A DNA stretch of 17,039 nt from Cloacimonetes bacterium UBA6081 (GTDB taxonomy: Bacteria; Cloacimonadota; Cloacimonadia; Cloacimonadales; Cloacimonadaceae). Both the position numbers and the translations under genes were made by a program. The notes beneath the pieces are model-generated. The model was not told the origin of the DNA. It did not search any database and worked only from the letters and a program-made list of their open reading frames with translations. The stretch covers positions 1 through 17,039 of the forward strand of contig DIXL01000126.1 in assembly GCA_002428685.1 (NCBI GenBank), given 5' to 3'. Shown here piece by piece: positions 1 to 6,625 of this stretch. The first letter of the stretch is position 1, and every line of letters begins with the position of its first letter.

Positions 1-1331
1 TAGCCGATGGCGTTCCAGTCACAGCTTACATTAGCCGCGTTGGCATCATTGGTATTCCAGCCGGAAGGCCAGTTATCCGGATTGGTGCCATAAGTGCTGT
101 AGCTGTAGCAGGGAGGCAAGCCTTCCTGCAGGCTGCGCCGGTTGCAGTATTCGATCGCGCCAAACCAACTCACGTAGGCCTGGGGGTGGGTATCCCCGCC
201 GCCGGTGCCCATCACTAAGTTCCATTCAGCGTGGGTGAGTTCGTATCTGTCGATGTAGAAATCAGAGACTGTGAGTCCGCCGGTGTAGATCCCAGATGTG
301 GGGTAGATCGTGCCACCCTGCACAAAGACAAAGTTCTCGGGAATAGGCCGGGTTGGATCATCCGCGTAAAACTGCAGCATGTACTGGCTGCCGTCGAAGT
401 CGATCCCTTCCGCGCCGGCGTCCCAGACGATGCTTTTGCCTGTGCCGGGGGTGATGTTTTCCCCGATGTCGCCGCTCAGGTTGGCGGGATCGGGAATGTA
501 ACCGAAGCTGGCACCGCCGTCGGAGGATAGCTTCAAAGCCACCTCACAGAGGTCGCCGTTGGCGTCGAAGAGGTCGTAGGAGATGTCCACCAACTTGCTG
601 CCATCGATCCTCTGGGCAACTAAAGTATTGTAGATAATAGGCGGGGTGAATTCCGCCTCCTGGGCTTGGACGCTGAAGTTGTCCCAATGCGCGTATTTGT
701 TCATGCCGGGATTGTTGTATTGGGTGAGGATTTTCACCCGCACTGTAGAAGCCGTCTGGGGGATATTTATTGAAAACAGAGACCAGGCCTGGGTGTTTAG
801 TAAAAGCTGAGTCCAGTTGTTCCATTCAGTCCCGTTGTCATATTCCAGGCAGAGCTTCAGCTGGTCGGTGGCAGCGGACAGGTTCTTGCTATAGTAATAG
901 AAGCTAAGGCTGTGCTGAGTGCCCGGTGTAATTGCAAGGTTGCTGAAGGTCATGCTTGCCTCATTGGCCTCCATCAGCCAACTTGCCCAGTACCAGGTGC
1001 CGTTTTGTGCGCTGGCACCGCCCTGGGTTTGATTGGTACGTCCCCAGAAATAGGGGACGAAGCCGGAAGGATTGGATGTATAAGCCCAAGTGTCGGTGGG
1101 AGCGTTTTCAAAGCTCTGCAGGGCGAGGGGGTCGGCGAAAAGGGAAATGCTGAGCAGAAGTAGCAAAGCAGTCAGGAGGATTGGGATGGTGCATATGGGG
1201 GTGGGGACGTCCCGTCGCCACAGAGTCCGGAGGACTCTATTACAGGCAGCTCCGCTGCCTCTATCGACCGGGAGGTCGACAGCCCAATCAGTAGCAGCCC
1301 AATGTGCGGAAGTAGGTTGTTTCCTTCTCAT
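1..1331 (-). CDS. Secreted multi-domain protein with C-terminal FGE-sulfatase (SUMF1)-like domain, partial
   Basis: I translated this frame by hand: it stays open for 443 codons from ATG at 1331-1329 to the window edge, so the C-terminus is missing. Residues 1-45 are an odd basic stretch coded by a hairpin array. Residues 46-66 (core IPILLTALLLLLSISLFA) are the hydrophobic part of a signal peptide. Residues ~69-222 look like a jelly-roll (SFYYYS, AHWDNFSVQ), and ~226-325 like a beta-sandwich (SYDLFDANGDLCEV, SSDGGASF). From ~330 an FGE-sulfatase-type domain begins: FVFVQGGT, DFYIDRYELTHAEWN, YVSWFGAIEYCNRRSLQEGL, then NVSCDWNAIG at the edge. The catalytic cysteines of true FGEs would lie outside the window, so this may be only a structural or lectin-like member of the fold. 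The start overlaps the upstream stop as ATGA, with GGAGGT six bases before it, which supports this start and translational coupling. Confidence 0.8.
   Translation of the reverse strand, partial: MRRKQPTSAHWAATDWAVDLPVDRGSGAACNRVLRTLWRRDVPTPICTIPILLTALLLLLSISLFADPLALQSFENAPTDTWAYTSNPSGFVPYFWGRTNQTQGGASAQNGTWYWASWLMEANEASMTFSNLAITPGTQHSLSFYYYSKNLSAATDQLKLCLEYDNGTEWNNWTQLLLNTQAWSLFSINIPQTASTVRVKILTQYNNPGMNKYAHWDNFSVQAQEAEFTPPIIYNTLVAQRIDGSKLVDISYDLFDANGDLCEVALKLSSDGGASFGYIPDPANLSGDIGENITPGTGKSIVWDAGAEGIDFDGSQYMLQFYADDPTRPIPENFVFVQGGTIYPTSGIYTGGLTVSDFYIDRYELTHAEWNLVMGTGGGDTHPQAYVSWFGAIEYCNRRSLQEGLPPCYSYSTYGTNPDNWPSGWNTNDANAANVSCDWNAIG
1201..1279. repeat. Array of four tandem short hairpins inside the 5' coding region
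   Basis: Four adjacent inverted repeats follow each other at about 20-base spacing. They are GTGGGGACG-TCC-CGTCGCCAC (1201-1221, one mismatch), AGAGTCC-GGA-GGACTCT (1222-1238, perfect), AGGCAGC-TCC-GCTGCCT (1244-1260, perfect) and TCGACC-GGGA-GGTCGA (1264-1279, perfect). Loops are only 3-4 bases (TCC, GGA or GGGA). The whole array is read in frame as residues ~18-44 of the FGE-like protein, just before its signal peptide. It resembles inserted palindromic elements; the family is not identified. Confidence 0.8.
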
Positions 1332-2110
1332 TTGTCACCTCCCAAGCTGGACAGCAGGAGGGCTTTAATGTCCTCCAAAGTGAGTTTGATCACCGGATTG
1401 GCTTTGGCTACGGCCAAAACATCCGCCATCCGGCCATCGTAGTCTTTGTAGGCCACCACGCGGTAGTAAAACTGGTCGCGATGCAGAGTTACCCGGGGAT
1501 GGGTGAAGCTGGTGCCGGAGGTCACATCCCAGAGGAAATAGTAGAGGTGCTCCGCATCTTCATAGGGCGTTTCGTTGTAGAGTACTATATAGCCGTCCGG
1601 GGTGATGGGCGTGCCATAGATCGTCTGAGTCACAGGGTCCCAGGTGATCACGGCATCGACGGTGTTGGAGATATCCACATTCACGTTGGCCGGAGCCGCA
1701 GGCGGAACGTAGGTGATGGAAAAGGCTCCCGCGGAGTTCTTTTGGGTTAAATTACCAAAGTTATCCTGCGCCTGGATTCGCACCCTGGCATTGTAAGTCT
1801 GGGTGTCCGGCATCTGCCAGGGCCAGGAGCCACTATTGGCGATCGCTTCGGCCAGGCTGAGATAATCAGAACCGCCATTCAGGCTGTACCACAGATAGAT
1901 GGTATTAGGAGTGATGTTGGTATCGGTTGCATTCCAGAGAATGTTATTGCTGTCTCCGATATACCATGCTTCCCCGCCGTTGGGAGCGATAATGGTGATG
2001 ACCGGATCAATGGTGTCAAGGGTGAAAAGGTCTGAGTTCGTAGTGGAACTCAGAGCGAAACAGGCGTTGCCGAGCAGGCTCAGCATAGCCGCAAACAGTG
2101 CTTTGCGCAT
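1328..2110 (-). CDS. Secreted Ig-like/fibronectin type III-like protein
   Basis: This is a 260-residue protein with a clear signal peptide (MRKALFAAMLSLLGNACFA). Residues ~35-130 contain NGGEAWYIGDSNNILWN and a GAFSITY end, the pattern of an Ig-like beta-sandwich of the Kre9/KNH N-terminal type often seen in secreted bacterial proteins. Residues ~133-240 look like a fibronectin type III domain (APANVNVDISNTVDAVITWD...YIVLYNE...YYRVVAYKDYDGR). No catalytic residues are evident, so a surface adhesion or scaffold role is an inference. GGAGG lies six bases before the ATG. Its TGA overlaps the ATG of the next gene, and the intergenic SD of that gene lies within its last codons. The two genes are therefore probably made together. 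It is GC-richer than the purA block. Confidence 0.8.
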   Translation of the reverse strand: MRKALFAAMLSLLGNACFALSSTTNSDLFTLDTIDPVITIIAPNGGEAWYIGDSNNILWNATDTNITPNTIYLWYSLNGGSDYLSLAEAIANSGSWPWQMPDTQTYNARVRIQAQDNFGNLTQKNSAGAFSITYVPPAAPANVNVDISNTVDAVITWDPVTQTIYGTPITPDGYIVLYNETPYEDAEHLYYFLWDVTSGTSFTHPRVTLHRDQFYYRVVAYKDYDGRMADVLAVAKANPVIKLTLEDIKALLLSSLGGDK

Positions 2111-2737
2111 TGTTGCCTCCTATAGTTAGATTTTTTGTCAGCCTTAAGACTGTACGTATTTATCCCTGTTTGAATCAGCAGTTTTTGTCAAGCTTAATTT
2201 TCACAGGGAAGCAATTCGCTTCCTCTTGCTTTGTACTTTTTGCTTAATTGTTTAGACTCGTTTCAGATCGCTTGTCGTTTGCCCGAAAGTCTGAAGTCAC
2301 GCAGGGCGTACAGTGTTCAGACCGTACATAGCTTTGCATAATCTCCCTGATCTGAAACTAAGCTAAAATGAGCTGAGATTTGCAGAAAATCTGATCCCGA
2401 AACGTCCAAAAAAGTTTAAAGAGCACTTTGACACAGTCTAAACTCAGCCCTATTCATCCCACAATCCCATAAGCAGTTAGGGACACTTTGACAGGTGAGA
2501 CCCATTTGCAGCTTTGGGTGATACTTTATAATTAGCACTTTCCATTCAGGGCGTACGCAATTCGCCCCTACAAGGATCGTTTAGGGTATAGACTTTATCA
2601 TGGGTTGTCAAGGCCCGGCAGGTATCTGTGCTACTCTTGCCGGAGGGGAGGACTGAAATAAGCGGTGGGGCAAGATTTCCATTGACAGAATAGGTTTTAA
2701 AGCTACTGTTGTATTTTAATCTTAACTGGAGAAAAAT
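2111..2737. other. Non-coding divergent intergenic region (purA / secreted gene pair)
   Basis: No convincing ORF exists on either strand in these 627 bases. The region separates two divergent transcription units and so should hold both promoters. TTGACA-like hexamers occur at 2682-2687 (plus) and 2191-2186 (minus), but neither has a good -10 at 16-18 bases. CACTTTGACA occurs twice exactly 60 bases apart (2424-2433, 2484-2493). The segment 2550-2571 holds a GGGCG...CGCCC mini-palindrome. Nested inverted repeats at 2260-2358 are listed separately. Confidence 0.6.
2260..2358. repeat. Nested inverted repeats upstream of purA
   Basis: The outer arms GTTTCAGATC (2260-2269) and GATCTGAAAC (2349-2358) are a perfect 10-base inverted repeat. 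Inside lie GTCTGAA (2289-2295) and TTCAGAC (2316-2322), extended by CAC/GTG with a two-base bulge. The arms share the TCTGAA core, so the segment is a two-level palindrome. It could be a small mobile palindromic unit, a structured leader or an operator. No T-run follows, so it is not a terminator. Confidence 0.55.
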
Positions 2738-4003
2738 ATGGCAAGCTTATTAGTGCTGGGATGCATGTGGGGAGACGAAGCCAAGGCAAAAATTGTGGAT
2801 TATCTGGCCGGACCGGCAGATTATGTGGTTCGTTTTCAGGGTGGCAGCAATGCCGGGCACACGATCGTAACAGAAGGTAAAAAATACGTTTTTCACACTG
2901 TCCCCTCTGGGATTTTATATCCCAAAATTAAATGCCTCATCGGAGCAGGAGTTCTAATAGATTTAGAATCTTTGGCGCATGAATTGGAAGCTTTGAAGCA
3001 GGCTGGAGTAGCCATTGGCAAATCCCGTTTGGTGATAGATTTCCGGGCAGCTTTGGTTTTACCCCTTCACAAAGAGTTGGACAGTGCTCACGAAAACCAG
3101 CTTGGCACCTCCAGAATTGGCACCACCAGGCGTGGGATTGGCCCTGCTTATAGCGATCTAACAGCCAGAGTAGGCATCCGCCTGGAAGATTTGGAACATC
3201 CCCAATATCTGTTTAAACGCCTTGCGCAATTGTATGAATACCACAATATTGACATAACACCAGATCAAATTGAGCTGGAAGCTGCCAGGCTTTTAGTCTT
3301 GTGGAAAAGCCTGAAAAAATACCTTGGCAATGTGGAAAAAATCCTGTATGAAGCAAATAAGAAAGACAAAAATATCTTGTTTGAGGGTGCTCAGGGTGCC
3401 TTGCTTGACCTGAATTTTGGCAGTTATCCCTATGTAACCTCCAGCCGGGTAATGACAGACGCCATTGGCACCGGAACGGGATTTTCCGCACGCCGGGTTG
3501 ATGAAGTGATGGGTGTTTACAAAGCTTATTGTACCCGCGTGGGCGAAGGCCCATTTGTAACCGAATTAACAGACGATATTGCCACCCGGATTCGCACCAT
3601 CGGTAATGAGTTTGGTACCACAACCGGCAGACCCAGACGCATAGGCTGGTTCGATGCGGTTATGGGACGTCAGAGTGCACGGATAAATGGCTTGGATCAC
3701 TTTGCCATCACTTGCCTGGATGTGCTGAGCGGGCTGAAAGAGCTAAAGATTTGCCACGCTTACGAATACAAGGGCGTGGTAAGCACCTGGCCGGAAAACC
3801 ATCTGGTGGAATATGATAAAGTTAAACCTGTTTATCAAGTATTTCCGGGCTGGGAAGAAGATATAAGTAACTGCAAAAATTTCAAGGATTTACCCCCAAA
3901 TGCCCAAAACTATCTCAAGGCAATTCATTATTATTTAGATACTCCCCTTACAATTGTCTCCGTTGGCAAGGATAGAAAACAGACTTTTATCTTAGAAGAC
4001 TAA
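2738..4003 (+). CDS. purA: Adenylosuccinate synthetase
   Basis: This 421-residue protein has the length and motifs of PurA, which joins IMP and aspartate using GTP to make adenylosuccinate in AMP synthesis. D13 of WGDE and H41 of NAGHT, the catalytic pair of the family, are present. So are PSGIL, IGTTRRGIGPAYSD, LFEGAQGALLD, TSSRVMTDAIGTGTG, TRVGEGPF, TTTGRPRRIGWFDAV and the C-terminal VSVGKDRKQT. Two features are unusual. The phosphate loop normally reads GDEGKGK but here reads GDEAKAK. The guanine-recognition segment normally reads TKLDVLD but here reads TCLDVLS, keeping the Asp and losing the Lys. Everything else is intact, so the enzyme is probably active. GGAGA sits seven bases before the ATG. 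It is the first gene of a five-gene run; only 11 bases separate it from the next gene. Confidence 0.95.
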   Translation: MASLLVLGCMWGDEAKAKIVDYLAGPADYVVRFQGGSNAGHTIVTEGKKYVFHTVPSGILYPKIKCLIGAGVLIDLESLAHELEALKQAGVAIGKSRLVIDFRAALVLPLHKELDSAHENQLGTSRIGTTRRGIGPAYSDLTARVGIRLEDLEHPQYLFKRLAQLYEYHNIDITPDQIELEAARLLVLWKSLKKYLGNVEKILYEANKKDKNILFEGAQGALLDLNFGSYPYVTSSRVMTDAIGTGTGFSARRVDEVMGVYKAYCTRVGEGPFVTELTDDIATRIRTIGNEFGTTTGRPRRIGWFDAVMGRQSARINGLDHFAITCLDVLSGLKELKICHAYEYKGVVSTWPENHLVEYDKVKPVYQVFPGWEEDISNCKNFKDLPPNAQNYLKAIHYYLDTPLTIVSVGKDRKQTFILED

Positions 4004-4014
4004 AGAGGATCATC

Positions 4015-5187
4015 ATGTGTTACAGGATTTACGTCATCTTTATGCTGCTAATATGTTTGGGAGCACTATCTGCCCAAACTCCTCTGGTTTTACCGCTACC
4101 TCAGTTTAGCAATCCCTTTTACGATGCCTATAGCAGTAATTATTTGGGAACCAGTGCAGTTGGCAGGGGCTATACCGGAGTAGCCGCTTTGGATAATATT
4201 GGCGGGGCTTTGTTAAATCCTGCCTCAGTTGTGCCCGATTCAGCTCAATTACTGTTGGAAATGAATTTTAAATCTGCCATTGATGCGCAGGGTTATCCTC
4301 TTGTGGCTCAATACACTTCTCCTATTCCATTTGGAATGGTAGCTGTGGGTGGCAAGCTTGGTGGAGATTTTACTGCAGGGCTTATCTACAATGTTCCCAA
4401 ATCTATCTCTCTGCAGGATTTTTCTTTTTACATCAATCAGGGAATGGATATGGTGCAGCGCTATCCTTCTTATTATTTACAGCAGGTTACGGCTAATATC
4501 GGCTATCATCAGGGTCCTTTGCATGTGGGAGTAAACCTGCACAATCAGATTCACTACACCGATGATCCCATTTTTCTACGAACCTATGACAGATTGCGGG
4601 ATTATAAGTATAATTACCGGATTCAGCCCGGGATTATTTACTCTCTTGGAGCTACTCAGATAGGTTTTTCTGCCATGCCATCCTCGAAATTTGAATGGGA
4701 TTTAAAATATACTACCTACGATGCTATTGCGCCATTATGGCTTAGCGGAGGGCTGTTGTATAACAACGGCGACCTCAATGGCTTGCTGGATGTGGAATGG
4801 GAACAAACCAGTGCTATTCATGCAAGTTTTGAAGATAGATATACCGTGAAGCTGGGTGCAGAAAAGATCAGCGGTCCCTATGTTTACCGGCTGGGCTACA
4901 ACTTTCGCAGCAATGTATTTAAGGGCATGATTCGCTTGGGCGAAAACACCTATGCAAACGCTGATACATCATTTTTCTGGAATGATGTGCCCACCACTGT
5001 TCCCATTGAAGATAATTCCCAGCATTCTCTAACCTTGGGATTTAGCTATTATCACAGGATTGGGACAATTAACCTGGCTGGAATGCAAACCATTATTGCC
5101 GATGTTCCCAAAACGCAGATCAATTTATCCCTAAGCTTTTACCTTAGCAGTTTCAAACCACGAAGATCGCTGGTAAATTATGATTAA
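4015..5187 (+). CDS. Outer-membrane beta-barrel protein (PorV/FadL-like style)
   Basis: This 390-residue protein begins with a signal peptide (MCYRIYVIFMLLICLGALSA, cut before QTP). The sequence then has the features of an outer-membrane barrel: alternating hydrophobic/polar strands and many aromatic and glycine residues. An N-terminal TSAVGRGYTGVAALDNIGGALLNPAS segment resembles the start of the PorV/FadL-type proteins of the FCB group (A..R..G.A......A..NPA). The last strand ends in LSFYL followed by a short basic tail. The substrate or secretion role cannot be read from the sequence. AGAGGA precedes the ATG, which is 11 bases after purA. Its 3' end overlaps the next gene by eight bases, so the two are co-transcribed. 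Confidence 0.75.
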   Translation: MCYRIYVIFMLLICLGALSAQTPLVLPLPQFSNPFYDAYSSNYLGTSAVGRGYTGVAALDNIGGALLNPASVVPDSAQLLLEMNFKSAIDAQGYPLVAQYTSPIPFGMVAVGGKLGGDFTAGLIYNVPKSISLQDFSFYINQGMDMVQRYPSYYLQQVTANIGYHQGPLHVGVNLHNQIHYTDDPIFLRTYDRLRDYKYNYRIQPGIIYSLGATQIGFSAMPSSKFEWDLKYTTYDAIAPLWLSGGLLYNNGDLNGLLDVEWEQTSAIHASFEDRYTVKLGAEKISGPYVYRLGYNFRSNVFKGMIRLGENTYANADTSFFWNDVPTTVPIEDNSQHSLTLGFSYYHRIGTINLAGMQTIIADVPKTQINLSLSFYLSSFKPRRSLVNYD

Positions 5188-6307
5188 TCCTTCTGTTCAA
5201 ATCCGCAAAATTGATAGCTACGACTTGAATTCCCTCGAAGAGGCGGTGAAAGAATTTTTAGGTGGATTAAAAAGCCAGAAGTTTATTCGCAGCAAGCGTG
5301 TGCTGATAAAAACCAATGCTCTGGGTGCTTTTGCTCCAGAAAGAGCTGTAACTACCCATCCCTTGGTAATAGAAGCTTTGATTCGCTATTTCTTGGACAA
5401 AGGCAAGGAAGTTTGGTTTGGAGACAGCCCCGGTGGAACAGTCAGCTTTGACACAGTGTGGCAAACATGCGGCTATGCAGACTTGGCCAAGCGCTATCCC
5501 ATCAAGGTGGTAAACCTTGGAACCAGTGGTTTTAGAGAGCTGTCTTACCAGGGTAAGCAGGTAAAAATCAGTGAGATTTTGTGGAAATGTGGAGCGGTAA
5601 TTAATGTAGCCAAATACAAAACCCATAGTTTGACTGCTTTTACCGGAGCGCAAAAAAACCTCTATGGCCTAATCCCAGGAATGGTAAAAACCGATTATCA
5701 CCGTGAAAACCCAAACACAAATGACTTTTCGGAATTACTAACTGCTTTGTATGCCCTGGTTCGCAGCCGGATTACCTACAATTTTATCGACGGCATATTG
5801 GGTATGGACGGAGCAGGTCCCTCAGCGGGGAACCCCCGCGTCTTTGGTTTGTTTATGGGTTCTACATCAATTCCCGCTTTGGATTACACTGCTGCTAAAA
5901 TGATGGGTTTCAAAATATCTGATGTTCCCTATCTTAGTGCGGCATTACACTTAGAAGGAATTTTACCTTCGCACATCAAGGTTCCCACCAGTTTTCAACA
6001 CTATCGGATTCATGATGCAAAGATCTCTCAGGTTATCAGAAGCCAGAAATCCATGAAATACGTGCCTGGGATTGTGCGAATTGCCTTTAAGAAGTTATAT
6101 TCTTTCCATCCCATTGTAAGCGAACGCTGTAAGCGGTGTGGTATCTGCGTCCAAAGCTGTCCGGTAAAAGCAATTGATTGGGAAAAAGACAGTAACCCCG
6201 TTATTCGCAAGCGCGATTGCATCAAATGCATGTGCTGCCATGAATTGTGTCCGCATCAAGCGATAAATATTATAAAATCACCCCTGGCAAGGTTGGTGCT
6301 ACAATGA
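5180..6307 (+). CDS. DUF362 domain protein with two [4Fe-4S] ferredoxin motifs
   Basis: This 375-residue protein has a DUF362-type N-terminal part (VLIKTNALGAFAPERAVTTHP at ~41-61, GDSPGGT, INVAKYKTHSLTAFTGAQKNLYGLIPG). A C-terminal bacterial-ferredoxin pair follows: C317-x2-C320-x2-C323-x3-C327-P and C347-x2-C350-x2-C353-x3-C357-P. Each motif has the CxxCxxCxxxCP spacing of a cubane cluster. Proteins of this family are thought to be cytoplasmic redox proteins, but their substrate is mostly unknown, and I cannot assign one here. There is no signal peptide. The start overlaps the barrel gene by eight bases, and the stop overlaps the FtsB-like gene as ATGA. This is a tightly coupled position in the purA operon. 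Confidence 0.85.
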   Translation: MINPSVQIRKIDSYDLNSLEEAVKEFLGGLKSQKFIRSKRVLIKTNALGAFAPERAVTTHPLVIEALIRYFLDKGKEVWFGDSPGGTVSFDTVWQTCGYADLAKRYPIKVVNLGTSGFRELSYQGKQVKISEILWKCGAVINVAKYKTHSLTAFTGAQKNLYGLIPGMVKTDYHRENPNTNDFSELLTALYALVRSRITYNFIDGILGMDGAGPSAGNPRVFGLFMGSTSIPALDYTAAKMMGFKISDVPYLSAALHLEGILPSHIKVPTSFQHYRIHDAKISQVIRSQKSMKYVPGIVRIAFKKLYSFHPIVSERCKRCGICVQSCPVKAIDWEKDSNPVIRKRDCIKCMCCHELCPHQAINIIKSPLARLVLQ

Positions 6308-6624
6308 AGACCCGTTCCAAAGAATTGTCTCCCAATCTGCGATATATGTTTTGGGCTTTAGTAGCTCTTATTGTCATTTGGATACTTATCCTTAGCGCAA
6401 ATAGCTTTTTAAATACGTGGAAGTTGCAGCGTAAGGTGCAGCTCTTGGAAAAAGAAACATCCTTCTTAAAAGCCCAAAATGATAGCCTGGCACAAGAAAA
6501 TGAAAGGCTGAAAACTGATCCTGAAGCTGCTGAAAAAGCGGCCAGGGAAAAATTCGGTCTAACCAAGCCAGATGAAACAGTGTTCCGTTTTGTACCAGCT
6601 AAGGAAGATGACCCCAAAAAGTGA
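6304..6624 (+). CDS. FtsB/DivIC-like septum formation initiator
   Basis: I use ATG 6304 because it overlaps the preceding stop as ATGA; an upstream ATG at 6247 would only read an out-of-frame shadow of the ferredoxin gene. The product has 106 residues. It has a short basic N-terminus, one membrane segment (~15-31, FWALVALIVIWILILSA), a coiled coil (~39-68, LLEKETSFLKAQNDSLAQENERLK) and then AREKFGLTKPDETVFRF. That last motif is the hallmark of FtsB/DivIC proteins (AREKLGMVRPGETVYRF-like). In known systems these proteins work in the FtsQ/L/B complex that activates septal cell-wall synthesis. Size and topology fit the family well. The acidic/lysine tail is short. No strong SD is visible, so translation is probably coupled to the gene upstream. 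Confidence 0.85.
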   Translation: MKTRSKELSPNLRYMFWALVALIVIWILILSANSFLNTWKLQRKVQLLEKETSFLKAQNDSLAQENERLKTDPEAAEKAAREKFGLTKPDETVFRFVPAKEDDPKK

Positions 6625-6625
6625 C

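Noticed and set aside
544..825. Minus-strand ORF of 93 codons
   Set aside because: It is another frame of the same strand as the FGE-like gene, whose frame is open throughout and shows clear domains.
231..1368. Several plus-strand ORFs of 65-99 codons
   Set aside because: They lie opposite the long open minus-strand frame of the FGE-like gene, have no SD and give no recognisable protein.
2682..2720. Sigma-70 promoter of purA
   Set aside because: TTGACA is perfect, but no acceptable -10 lies at 16-18 bases; the better T-rich box is about 24 bases away.
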